A stretch of DNA of 39,699 bases from an uncultured Flavobacteriales bacterium. GTDB taxonomy: Bacteria; Bacteroidota; Bacteroidia; Flavobacteriales_E; Vicingaceae. Under the pieces are notes generated by a model. The model was not told the DNA's origin, did no database searches, and worked only from the letters and a program-made list of their open reading frames with translations. The DNA lies in NCBI GenBank assembly GCA_937925525.1, contig CALALS010000263.1, positions 1-39,699 on the forward strand. Reading direction: 5' to 3'. Shown in pieces: positions 16,691 through 24,046 of the stretch; position 1 is the first letter of the stretch; each line of letters begins with the position of its first letter. Both the position numbers and the translations under genes were made by a program.

Positions 16691-16720
16691 AAAGGCTTCC
16701 TCTTTAGGAAGTCTTTTTTT
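16691..16720 (+). terminator. Rho-independent terminator after the LamG/T9SS gene
   Basis: AAGGCTTCC pairs with GGAAGTCTT (one G-U) around TCTTTA, followed by T7. It separates the cargo gene from the fibre gene, which therefore needs its own promoter. Confidence 0.85.
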
Positions 16721-16729
16721 ATAGACAAT

Positions 16730-16781
16730 TATTTGTAACTCATTTACAATTATCAGCCTTTCACAACATTTATTTTTTGAG
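16730..16781 (+). promoter_or_regulatory. Shared upstream module, copy 2 (candidate LytTR regulator site)
   Basis: TTGT (16733-16736), 9 nt, ACAA (16746-16749), 13 nt, then ACAA in TTCACAACATTTATTTT (16760-16776), ending in TTTTGAG. Spacings are the same as in copy 1 at 14334. TTTACAA (16743) and TTCACAA (16760) repeat with a 17-bp period, and TTGTAA/TTACAA also form an inverted repeat. A clear -7 box downstream is not seen. Confidence 0.6.
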
Positions 16782-16831
16782 GCGATTAAAAAAAACAAAA
16801 TTCACACCATTAAATCTTAAAACAAACTATT

Positions 16832-18976
16832 ATGAAAAAAGTACTTTTAGTCTGTGTGTTGGCTTTATACACTTTAGTGTTTCAAGCTCAGTCACCGGAT
16901 TTGTTAAATTATCAAGGTATTGCAAGAAGCTCAACAGGAGCTGCTTTGCAAAATCAAGCAATTTCTCTAAGAATATCAATTAATCAAACTACCGCTACGG
17001 GTACAACTGTTTATCAAGAAACTCACTCTGTAACCACTAATAATTTTGGTTTATTTTCTGTTCAAGTGGGTAATGGAACAGTAGTAAGTGGAAATATTTC
17101 AACAATAACCTGGGGAAGTAATCCTTACTTTATGGCTGTAGAAATGGATCCGGCAGGTGGAACAGCTTATACAGCTATGGGAACTCAACAGTTAATTTCA
17201 GTTCCTTATGCTTTATATGCAAAAACATCAGGTAGTTCAACTCCCGGTCCTACAGGTCCGCAAGGCCCAACTGGTGCTCAAGGAGCAATGGGTGCAACTG
17301 GAGTGCAAGGTCCAACCGGTCCACAAGGTGCTGCCGGAGCTACAGGTGCTCAAGGTCCAACCGGCCCTCAGGGTGCTGCAGGAGCCACTGGTGCAACGGG
17401 AGCACAAGGTGCCACTGGAGCCACAGGTTTGTTGCAAAACGGTACAGCAGCAGGACAAACTGCATACTGGAACGGAACGGCATGGGTAGTAAATAACAAT
17501 CTATACAACAATGGTGGAAATATAGGTATTAATACACCAAACCCTACTACTGCTAAATTGGTAATATCTGGTACTGCAGGACAGCCTGGTTTAGATATGT
17601 CAACCACAGACCAATATGCTAATATGCGTGTTATTCAAAATACTAACAGTACAATAGATAAGAACATTTATCTTGGCATTGGAAGTGGAGTTGGTTCTCA
17701 ATTAAGACTTTTCTCTAACAACAAAGAAACTGTTAGAGTTACGGGTGATAGTGTAGGTATACGTACTACTACTCCAATAGCTCCTTTAGATGTTAATGGA
17801 AAAACACGTAGTACTACATTACTTATACATGGGCGTGAAGCAGTTTCAATACAAGGTGCTCATATAATGTGGAATAAAGTTAATGGAACAGGAATGACTG
17901 ACTTTATTAATCAAATTGGAATAGGAAGTACAGGTGGATTCCGTTTTTCTGAAAGTACAACAGGTGATGTGCAAACTGAATTAATGAGAATTCAAGGTAA
18001 TGGAAATGTTGGTATTGGAACTGCTTCTCCAAACGCTCCATTGCAATTTGGTAATGGTCTGTCAAACAGAAAAATAGTTCTTTATGAAAATTTTAACAAT
18101 GATCACCAGATTTATGGTTTCGGTATTAATTCAAACATACTACGTTATCAAACTGCAGATATATCTACACATCATGCTTTTTATGCTGGTGTAAACTCTA
18201 CTACATCAAATGAACTAATGAGAATTCAAGGTAATGGAAATGTCGGTATAGGAACATCAGCACCTGCTACTAAACTTGATATTAACGGAGCAACTGCTAA
18301 TACTCTAATTAGAGTATTAAGTGGGGGAAGTGCAGCATATTCTGGTGTTAGCATTGGTAGAACAGCAGAAGAATCAGTATGGGCAATTGCAAGTTTTGCT
18401 TTAGCTTTCTCTGATTTTGCATCTACGGGAGATGCAGTGTTAAGGTCTAATACTGGAAACCTAATTTTAACGGCAAGAAGTACATCAGGAAGTGTAATTT
18501 TTGGAACAGGAGCATCTGATTCAGAGAAGATGAGAGTTACAACTAATGGAAGAGTTGGTATTGGTACTGCATCTCCAGGTGGTCTCTTTGAATTATCTCT
18601 TGACCAAGGTAGAAAACCATCTACTAGTACTTGGACCATTACTTCTGATGAGCGTTTAAAAACAATAAATGGTGCTTATACTAAAGGTTTAAATGAAGTA
18701 CTTCAGTTACAACCGGTAACTTATAACTACAAAAATGTAGGTGAAAGAACCTTTAAAGAAGAAGTGTTAAATACTGAGGCAGTTGGTTTTAGTGCACAAC
18801 AAGTTCAAAAAGTATTCCCTGAGGCTGTAGGTACAGATGAAGATGGTTACTTAAACTTAAACATCCACTCTATACTCGTAGCTTATGTAAACGCTATTAA
18901 AGAGCAACAACAAATGATAAATGACCTTAAAAACGAAGTAGAGTCATTAAAAAAACAAGTAAACACAACTAAATAA
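16832..18976 (+). CDS. Exported collagen-like fibre protein with peptidase S74 self-cleaving chaperone domain
   Basis: 714 residues with a signal peptide (MKKVLLVCVLALYTLVFQAQ). The N-terminal domain is one seen in Bacteroidota surface proteins (about 21-135, LNYQGIARSSTGAALQNQ ... QLISVPYALYAKT). Twenty uninterrupted Gly-X-Y triplets follow (139-198, nt 17246-17425). A long beta-repeat region carries NVGIGT-type motifs, and a C-terminal S74 domain (about 600-690) carries SDERLK. Ser605 and Lys610 keep the five-residue spacing of the catalytic dyad of endosialidase-type chaperones, so autocleavage just before Ser605 is expected. A coiled coil (EQQQMINDLKNEVESLKKQV) ends the protein. No T9SS sorting domain is present. 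Trimeric assembly follows from collagen and S74 families. Function beyond a surface fibre is unknown. Confidence 0.85.
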   Translation: MKKVLLVCVLALYTLVFQAQSPDLLNYQGIARSSTGAALQNQAISLRISINQTTATGTTVYQETHSVTTNNFGLFSVQVGNGTVVSGNISTITWGSNPYFMAVEMDPAGGTAYTAMGTQQLISVPYALYAKTSGSSTPGPTGPQGPTGAQGAMGATGVQGPTGPQGAAGATGAQGPTGPQGAAGATGATGAQGATGATGLLQNGTAAGQTAYWNGTAWVVNNNLYNNGGNIGINTPNPTTAKLVISGTAGQPGLDMSTTDQYANMRVIQNTNSTIDKNIYLGIGSGVGSQLRLFSNNKETVRVTGDSVGIRTTTPIAPLDVNGKTRSTTLLIHGREAVSIQGAHIMWNKVNGTGMTDFINQIGIGSTGGFRFSESTTGDVQTELMRIQGNGNVGIGTASPNAPLQFGNGLSNRKIVLYENFNNDHQIYGFGINSNILRYQTADISTHHAFYAGVNSTTSNELMRIQGNGNVGIGTSAPATKLDINGATANTLIRVLSGGSAAYSGVSIGRTAEESVWAIASFALAFSDFASTGDAVLRSNTGNLILTARSTSGSVIFGTGASDSEKMRVTTNGRVGIGTASPGGLFELSLDQGRKPSTSTWTITSDERLKTINGAYTKGLNEVLQLQPVTYNYKNVGERTFKEEVLNTEAVGFSAQQVQKVFPEAVGTDEDGYLNLNIHSILVAYVNAIKEQQQMINDLKNEVESLKKQVNTTK
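17246..17425 (+). repeat. Collagen-type Gly-X-Y coding repeat
   Basis: Twenty Gly-X-Y triplets, largely GPT, GPQ, GAA, GAT and GAQ, with a recurring 45-bp unit (GPTGPQGAAGATGAQ). The tract is visibly richer in G and C than the surrounding gene. It is prone to copy-number change by slippage or recombination. Confidence 0.9.
17983..18009 (+). repeat. 27-bp direct repeat within the fibre gene, copy 1
   Basis: The stretch encoding MRIQGNGNV is identical at 17983-18009 and 18217-18243, a 234-bp (78-codon) in-frame period. The translated motif continues as GIGT in both. It marks a duplicated structural module of the fibre shaft. Confidence 0.8.
18217..18243 (+). repeat. 27-bp direct repeat within the fibre gene, copy 2
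   Basis: Identical at the nucleotide level to 17983-18009. Recombination between the two would delete or duplicate exactly 78 codons without shifting frame. Confidence 0.8.
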
Positions 18977-18982
18977 TAAATC

Positions 18983-19017
18983 AAAAGAGCATCTGGTTTT
19001 AACGGGTGCTCTTTTTT
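18983..19017 (+). terminator. Terminator or attenuator between the fibre gene and the small T9SS cargo gene
   Basis: AAAAGAGCATC (18983-18993) pairs with GGTGCTCTTTT (19005-19015; one G-U) around an 11-nt loop, with T continuing to 19017. The next start codon is only 13 nt further on, leaving no room for a normal promoter, so the downstream gene may depend on readthrough. Confidence 0.8.
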
Positions 19018-19029
19018 AAAACATTTATC

Positions 19030-19497
19030 ATGAAATATATTCAATTAATGGTGATAAATTTTTGTTTGGCAGGTGGTTTATTTGCTCAATCAATTGAACC
19101 AAGTGTAATAGGTTCGGCCGGAGATTTTTATACAAATTCTTCAGCACAACTTAGCTTTACATTTGGAGAGATGATTACAGAAACAGTCACTTCTACTAAC
19201 AATATTATTACGCAGGGTTTTCAGCAACCTGAAGAAACAAATGTTGGGATTTACGAATCAGAGTTAAATAATTTAAATCTGGTAATTTATCCAAATCCTA
19301 CTAGAGATATAATCACGTTAAATTTCAAGGAGACAAATTATTCTGGAGAATATTACCTTTTTGATGTAACCGGAAAATTATTAGCTCAAAATGTGATTAA
19401 CAATTCAACTGTAGTAATTAATTTAACTTCTTATACTGAAGGAGTTTATTTTTTAAAAATTGGTCAACAAACCTATCGTGTTATAAAGACCAATTAA
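19030..19497 (+). CDS. Small secreted protein with T9SS type A sorting domain
   Basis: 155 residues: a signal peptide (MKYIQLMVINFCLAGGLFAQ) and a short beta domain of a recurrent Bacteroidota type (SVIGSAGDFYTNSSAQLSFT, then GE-x-x-TETV and QGFQQPEE, about 21-80). A type A sorting domain (about 88-155, NLVIYPNPTRDIITLNF, GVYFLKIGQQTYRVIKTN) completes it. It is therefore little more than a T9SS address tag on a tiny passenger. The start is ATG 19030; a GTG at 19006 in frame lies in the preceding terminator stem. The gene trails the fibre gene by 53 bp and is closed by its own terminator. Function unknown. Confidence 0.85.
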   Translation: MKYIQLMVINFCLAGGLFAQSIEPSVIGSAGDFYTNSSAQLSFTFGEMITETVTSTNNIITQGFQQPEETNVGIYESELNNLNLVIYPNPTRDIITLNFKETNYSGEYYLFDVTGKLLAQNVINNSTVVINLTSYTEGVYFLKIGQQTYRVIKTN

Positions 19498-19517
19498 TTT
19501 AAGTTTATCATTAGCAA

Positions 19518-19545
19518 TGAGGGCCTTCAAATTTTGAGGGCCTTT
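19518..19545 (+). terminator. Rho-independent terminator after the small T9SS cargo gene
   Basis: AGGGCCTTCAAA folds onto TTTGAGGGCCTTT (two G-U pairs, about 12 bp) and ends in a short T-rich tail. It closes the surface-protein block before the transporter operon. Confidence 0.8.
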
Positions 19546-19588
19546 CTATTTATATCAATATAATGCTGTATTCTCATTAAAAAATATT

Positions 19589-19596
19589 TACATTAG
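19589..19596 (+). promoter_or_regulatory. Possible -7 element of the transporter operon
   Basis: TACATTAG is one mismatch from TAnnTTTG, 28 bp before the symporter start. No clear -33 TTTG lies at the right distance, so this is tentative. The preceding terminator argues that some promoter must be here. Confidence 0.3.
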
Positions 19597-19623
19597 CACC
19601 AATTCTAACCAAAAAATAGATTT

Positions 19624-21273
19624 ATGGCTAAAACAGAAGCTTGGGGTAGCAGAGTAGGTTTAATATTAGCAATGGCAGGAAATGCCGTTGGTTTAGGGAA
19701 TTTTTTGCGATTTCCTGTTCAAGCAGTAAATAACGGTGGAGGTGCATTTATTATACCTTATGTTGTTTGTTTCTTATTAATGGGTATTCCGCTTTTATGG
19801 ATTGAGTGGTCTATGGGGCGCTTCGGAGGAAAATTTGGGAATCACTCTACTCCATATATATTAGATACTATGGCTAAAGGTAGAATTTGGAAATACATAG
19901 GTGTGTTCGGAATTTTTACCAACTTGGCCGTAGCAGCTTACTATTGCTATATTGAATCCTGGACAATGAGTTATGTTTATCATTCCTTGGTTGGTACATT
20001 TCAAGGTATGGGACAAGGAGAAGTAGCTCAGTTTTTTAATGATTATGTAACCATCGGAAAATCGACAACCGGTATTCCTTATGAGGCGGTAATATTTTTT
20101 GTTCTTTGTTTAGTGTTGAACACATTCATTCTTTCAAAAGGGTTAAAAGGAATTGAGAAAGTGGCAAAAATAGGTGTTCCTTTATTACTAATATTTGGCG
20201 CATTTCTAGCAATTAAAAGTTTAACATTAGGAGATAGTGGAGCATCAGAAGAATTTCCTGACGCCAATGCCTGGGACGGCTTTAATTTTTTATGGACTCC
20301 CGATTATTCTTCACTTTGGAATCCTGGGGTGTGGCTCGCTGCGGCAGGACAAATCTTTTTTACACTTTCTGTGGGTATGGGAACCGTACATTGTTACGCA
20401 GCGTATCTAAAAGAAAAAGATGATGTGGCTTTAAATGCCGTTTCCGCTGGTTTTACCAATGAGTTTGTTGAGGTGGTATTAGGTTCAATGATTGTAATTC
20501 CAATAGCAGCAGGATACCTAGGAATAGATTGGGTAAAAGAAAATGCGGGATTTGGAATGGCCTTTCAGACTATGCCGTTTTTGTTTGATAAATGGGGCCC
20601 TATATTGTCTGTATTGGCGGGAGTGTTTTGGTTTGGCTTATTATTCTTTGCAGGAATAACTTCTTCCTTGGCTATGGGAACTCCTTGGGTTGGATTTATG
20701 CAAGATGAATTCAAATGGACAAGAGAAAAATCTGCTTGGTCTTTTGGTGCTATTGTATTATTATTGGGCTTACCAACCGTATTCTTTTATCATTTAGGAG
20801 TCTTTGATGAGTATGATTATTGGGCAGGAACAGTTTCGTTGGTGGTCTTTGCTATGCTGGAAGTAATAGTTTTCTCCTGGATTTTTGGTGCAGATAAAGG
20901 ATGGATTGAAATCAACAAAGGAGCCGATATTAAAATTTCCTCTTTTTTTAAGTTTGTAATAAAATACATTACTCCAATGATGTTGATAATAGTATTCTTA
21001 GCTTCCATGTTTACTCCATTAGGTAATGATTGGGCAGCCGCATTTACAGATGGATTTGTGTTAGATAATAGTTCTATAATTAAACAAATAACCATGACTG
21101 GCTTGAGGGAGCAAATAGCGGCAGCTACAGACCCGGAAATTATTAGTCAACTGAAGAATAAACTGTTTTATGTGATGGGCGCAAGAATTTTATTAATGTC
21201 AGTTTTCTTAGGAGTTTGCTATTTAGTTTACAGAGCTTATAATATTCGTAAAAAAGAAGGGAGGTTAGTATGA
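19624..21273 (+). CDS. Sodium-dependent neurotransmitter:sodium symporter (NSS/SNF) family transporter
   Basis: A 549-residue polytopic inner-membrane protein with about 12 helices. TM1 carries the family signature GNAVGLGNFLRFPVQAVNNG, including the unwound Gly-rich sodium/substrate site, followed by GGGAFIIPY and IEWSMGR. TM6 holds FFTLSVGMGTVHCYAAY and TM8 GLLFFAGITSSLAMG. NSS members use the sodium gradient to import amino acids. The tiny overlapping gene downstream is of the MetS small-subunit type, pointing to the MetP-like branch (methionine or other neutral amino acids). The substrate cannot be read from sequence. It is first in a run with metS-like, HhH, apt and acyl-CoA dehydrogenase genes. 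Confidence 0.93.
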   Translation: MAKTEAWGSRVGLILAMAGNAVGLGNFLRFPVQAVNNGGGAFIIPYVVCFLLMGIPLLWIEWSMGRFGGKFGNHSTPYILDTMAKGRIWKYIGVFGIFTNLAVAAYYCYIESWTMSYVYHSLVGTFQGMGQGEVAQFFNDYVTIGKSTTGIPYEAVIFFVLCLVLNTFILSKGLKGIEKVAKIGVPLLLIFGAFLAIKSLTLGDSGASEEFPDANAWDGFNFLWTPDYSSLWNPGVWLAAAGQIFFTLSVGMGTVHCYAAYLKEKDDVALNAVSAGFTNEFVEVVLGSMIVIPIAAGYLGIDWVKENAGFGMAFQTMPFLFDKWGPILSVLAGVFWFGLLFFAGITSSLAMGTPWVGFMQDEFKWTREKSAWSFGAIVLLLGLPTVFFYHLGVFDEYDYWAGTVSLVVFAMLEVIVFSWIFGADKGWIEINKGADIKISSFFKFVIKYITPMMLIIVFLASMFTPLGNDWAAAFTDGFVLDNSSIIKQITMTGLREQIAAATDPEIISQLKNKLFYVMGARILLMSVFLGVCYLVYRAYNIRKKEGRLV

Positions 21274-21413
21274 ATACATCAGCGTTAGTTTTAATGTTAA
21301 CGGTACAAGTTACCGTAGCTTGTGTTACCGGTTATTTTTTCTGGAAAGTATTAAAAACACCTCCAAAACCTGAACCAGATTCGTATTCGGATAATGATGA
21401 TGACCCAAGGTAA
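21270..21413 (+). CDS. MetS-type NSS transporter small subunit (47 aa)
   Basis: ATG at 21270 overlaps the symporter TGA (ATGA), a strong sign of translational coupling. The 47-residue product has one membrane helix (ALVLMLTVQVTVACVTGYFF) followed by a short cytoplasmic tail rich in Pro and acidic residues (TPPKPEPDSYSDNDDDPR). This is the pattern of the MetS family. In Corynebacterium glutamicum, MetS is needed with the NSS protein MetP for methionine uptake. Identification rests on topology, size and position; a direct family search is not possible here. Confidence 0.8.
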   Translation: MNTSALVLMLTVQVTVACVTGYFFWKVLKTPPKPEPDSYSDNDDDPR

Positions 21414-21421
21414 CCTTTACC

Positions 21422-22309
21422 ATGCAGTTTGGGTGGAAAGATTATTTTAATTTTTTTCGTTCTGAACGAAAAGGTATTTTCTTCTTTATATTATTTATTT
21501 CAGGGTTGTGTGTTGTTCTTTACTATCTCTCTATTCAAGAACCTAAAACGATTTCAGACTTTTCAGATTTAAAAAACATTCCTAAAGCTGAGCATTCATG
21601 GCAAAATGAAAATGAAGTAGAGGCTTCAAACTACAATTATTCTTCAAAAAATAAGCAAACGAATTTCTCAAATAAAACGATTACTTTTTTTGAGTTTAAT
21701 CCAAATGATGCTTCACCGGAGGAACTACAAAAGCTGGGCTTTAGTGATAAGTTAACCCAAACCATTGTTAACTACAGGAAAAAAGGTGGAAGGTTTTACT
21801 ACAAAGAAGATTTAATGAAGATTTATGGAATGGATACTGCCCATTACCGACTGATAGAACCTTACATAGTTTACGAAAAAATAAAGCTTGATACTAATTT
21901 TAAAAGTACTGCACGTAGGATAGAACTAAATAGTTGCAACAAAGAAGACCTAATGCAATTACATGGAATAGGCGATAAACTATCTGATAGAATTATAAAA
22001 TTTAGAGATGGATTAGGTGGTTTTTATGATGTTAACCAGCTTAGTCAAGTTTATGGAATAGAGGAGACTACTTTCAACAAAATTCAAGGCCAGCTATATG
22101 TTAAAGGGAAGATAAAAAAAATAAATATCAATCTAGCTTCAGAAAGTGAATTATCTTCACATCCATACATCAATTATAAATTAGCTAAATCTATTGTAGA
22201 ATATAGAAACCAACATGGAAATTATTCTCAACTAACCGATTTAAAAAAACTACATTTGATGACTGAAGAAACCTATAATAAACTGGAACCTTATTTAAGC
22301 ATTGAATAA
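21422..22309 (+). CDS. ComEA-like helix-hairpin-helix membrane protein
   Basis: A 295-residue protein with one N-terminal membrane helix (about 19-37, IFFFILFISGLCVVLYYLS), a polar linker and three HhH units. These are FNPNDASPEELQKLGFSDKL (about 93-150), IELNSCNKEDLMQLHGIGDK (about 162-220) and ININLASESELSSHPYINYK (about 232-295). HhH motifs of this ComEA class bind DNA non-specifically; in naturally competent bacteria ComEA receives incoming DNA at the membrane. The triple repeat on a single anchor is common in Bacteroidota and its role there is unclear, either DNA uptake or a structural role. It starts 8 bp after the MetS-type gene, and its TAA overlaps the apt ATG. Confidence 0.85.
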   Translation: MQFGWKDYFNFFRSERKGIFFFILFISGLCVVLYYLSIQEPKTISDFSDLKNIPKAEHSWQNENEVEASNYNYSSKNKQTNFSNKTITFFEFNPNDASPEELQKLGFSDKLTQTIVNYRKKGGRFYYKEDLMKIYGMDTAHYRLIEPYIVYEKIKLDTNFKSTARRIELNSCNKEDLMQLHGIGDKLSDRIIKFRDGLGGFYDVNQLSQVYGIEETTFNKIQGQLYVKGKIKKININLASESELSSHPYINYKLAKSIVEYRNQHGNYSQLTDLKKLHLMTEETYNKLEPYLSIE

Positions 22310-22839
22310 TGACGACATCAGAAAAATTAATAAAAGCAATTAGAGATGTGCCTGATTTTCCTAAACCGGGAATCTTGTTTAAAGACATCACGCCTATATT
22401 TCAAAATCCTAAATTATGTAGAGAAATAACCATTGAATACGCTTCTAAACTAACGCATTTAGAAATTGACGTAATTGCAGGTATTGAAAGCAGAGGTTTT
22501 TTGTTTGGGTTATTGTTAGCGCAAGAACTTCAAAAACCATTTGTATTGATAAGAAAAAGCGGAAAATTGCCTTACAAAACTATTTCTGAAAAATACGGTT
22601 TAGAATATGGAACGGCAGAAATAGAAATGCATATTGATGCTATTCAACCTAAACAAAAAGTATTGATACATGATGATTTACTGGCAACGGGAGGTACAGC
22701 CGAAGCTACTGCCAAACTAATACAAAAACAAAGTGGTCAAGTAGAAGGTTTTACATTTCTCGTACAGTTAGATTTCTTAAATGGAGCGGAAAAATTAAAA
22801 CCTTTTTCACAAAATATTATTAGCTTAGCGCACTTTTAA
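22309..22839 (+). CDS. apt: Adenine phosphoribosyltransferase
   Basis: Purine salvage enzyme making AMP from adenine and PRPP. The 176-residue length is typical. N-terminal IRDVPDFPKPGILFKDITPI, the conserved AGIESRGFLFG, and the PRPP-binding loop VLIHDDLLATGGTAEAT (about 119-135) are all present. It starts at ATG 22309 overlapping the preceding stop (TAATG), so it is translationally coupled to the HhH protein. The two have no evident functional link. Confidence 0.96.
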   Translation: MTTSEKLIKAIRDVPDFPKPGILFKDITPIFQNPKLCREITIEYASKLTHLEIDVIAGIESRGFLFGLLLAQELQKPFVLIRKSGKLPYKTISEKYGLEYGTAEIEMHIDAIQPKQKVLIHDDLLATGGTAEATAKLIQKQSGQVEGFTFLVQLDFLNGAEKLKPFSQNIISLAHF

Positions 22840-22853
22840 AAATAGGATTTATA

Positions 22854-23993
22854 ATGGACTTTAGTTATTCTGAAAACCAGAAAATGATAGCCGGAATGAT
22901 ACAAGATTTCGGAAAAAAGGAAATTCTTCCAAAAATGATGGAGTGGGATGAAACACAAGAATTTCCTGTTGAAGTATTTAAAAAATTAGGAGAACTTGGG
23001 TTGATGGGTGTTTTGGTGCCAACTGAATACGGTGGTTCCGGATTTGGCTATGAAGAATATGTTACTGTAGTTTCAGAAATTAGTAAAATATGTGGCTCAA
23101 TAGGATTGTCAGTTGCGGCACACAATTCTTTATGTACAGGTCATATTTTGCAATTTGGTAATGAAGAACAAAAGAAAAAATGGCTTCCAAAACTAGCAAC
23201 CGCAGAATGGATAGGAGCATGGGGATTAACCGAACCGAATACCGGTTCAGATGCTATGCGAATGAAATGTACGGCAAAACAAGACGGAGATTATTGGGTG
23301 ATAAATGGAACGAAATGCTGGATTACTCATGGTATTAGCGGTGATGTTATGGTTGTGTTGGTACGTACGGGAGAACTTTTGGATTCTCATGGTATTACTG
23401 CATTTGTAGTAGAAAGAGGAACTCCGGGATTTAAAGCAGGAAAAAAAGAAAATAAATTAGGTATGAGAGCCTCCGAAACTGCTGAGGTTATTTTTGAAGA
23501 CTGTAGAGTTCACAAGGATAATATATTAGGTGAGTTAGGAGAAGGCTTTATTCAGGCAATGAAAGTTTTGGATGGTGGAAGAATTTCAATCGCATCATTA
23601 GGTTTAGGAATTGCAAAAGGTGCTTTAGAAGCTTCATTAAAATATTCTAAGGAAAGAGAACAATTCGGACAACCAATATCTAACTTCCAAGGTATTTCAT
23701 TTAAGTTGGCCGATATGGCCACTGAAGTTGAAGCAGCTGAACTTTTAGTTTACGAAGCAGCCGATTTAAAAAACAAGCATTTACCTGTTACAAAAGTTTC
23801 AGCAATGGCAAAGTATTACGCATCTGAAGTAGCTGTTAAAGTTTCAACTGAAGCAGTTCAGATATTCGGAGGATATGGCTATACTAAAGACTTTCCGGTA
23901 GAAAAATATTACCGTGATTCAAAACTTTGTACAATAGGAGAAGGTACTTCCGAAATACAAAAATTAGTTATTTCTCGTCAAGTTTTGAAATAA
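22854..23993 (+). CDS. Acyl-CoA dehydrogenase
   Basis: FAD enzyme for alpha-beta dehydrogenation of acyl-CoA, 379 residues, the size of short/medium-chain enzymes. Motifs include GAWGLTEPNTGSDA (FAD/substrate region, about 122-135), DGGRISIASLGLGIAKGALE and REQFGQPISNFQGISFKLAD. The C-terminal catalytic base region CTIGEGTSEIQKLVISRQ has Glu363 in the position of the short-chain/butyryl-CoA dehydrogenase base. A fatty-acid or branched-chain amino-acid catabolic role is possible; chain-length preference cannot be decided. It ends the transporter-led run. The rpsU -33 element lies in its last codons. Confidence 0.94.
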   Translation: MDFSYSENQKMIAGMIQDFGKKEILPKMMEWDETQEFPVEVFKKLGELGLMGVLVPTEYGGSGFGYEEYVTVVSEISKICGSIGLSVAAHNSLCTGHILQFGNEEQKKKWLPKLATAEWIGAWGLTEPNTGSDAMRMKCTAKQDGDYWVINGTKCWITHGISGDVMVVLVRTGELLDSHGITAFVVERGTPGFKAGKKENKLGMRASETAEVIFEDCRVHKDNILGELGEGFIQAMKVLDGGRISIASLGLGIAKGALEASLKYSKEREQFGQPISNFQGISFKLADMATEVEAAELLVYEAADLKNKHLPVTKVSAMAKYYASEVAVKVSTEAVQIFGGYGYTKDFPVEKYYRDSKLCTIGEGTSEIQKLVISRQVLK

Positions 23994-24015
23994 TTAAAAT
24001 ATTTAATTAATTTTG
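23984..24015 (+). promoter_or_regulatory. Promoter of rpsU
   Basis: TTTG (23984-23987), a 20-nt spacer, and TAATTTTG (24008-24015) match TTTG/TAnnTTTG perfectly. The -33 box overlaps the final codons of the acyl-CoA dehydrogenase. The leader would be about 27 nt and carry the Shine-Dalgarno. Confidence 0.75.
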
Positions 24016-24030
24016 CACCCTTAATCATTC

Positions 24031-24039
24031 AAAGGAGGT
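24031..24039 (+). promoter_or_regulatory. Full-length Shine-Dalgarno of rpsU
   Basis: AAAGGAGGT is complementary over nine bases to the 16S rRNA 3' end expected for Bacteroidota (ACCTCCTTT), with 7-8 nt to the ATG. No other gene checked in the window has such a site, fitting the known special control of rpsU in this phylum. Confidence 0.85.
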
Positions 24040-24046
24040 ATATAAA

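Noticed and set aside
17246..17425. Short regular repeats that could be mistaken for a CRISPR array or minisatellite
   Set aside because: The periodicity is 9/45 bp and in frame, and translates to perfect Gly-X-Y triplets; there are no unique spacers. The antisense open frames over it are by-products of the repeat.
16832..18976. Phage tail-fibre gene indicating a prophage
   Set aside because: S74 and collagen repeats occur in phage fibres, but this protein has a signal peptide and a Bacteroidota surface-protein N-terminal domain, and there are no phage structural genes around it.
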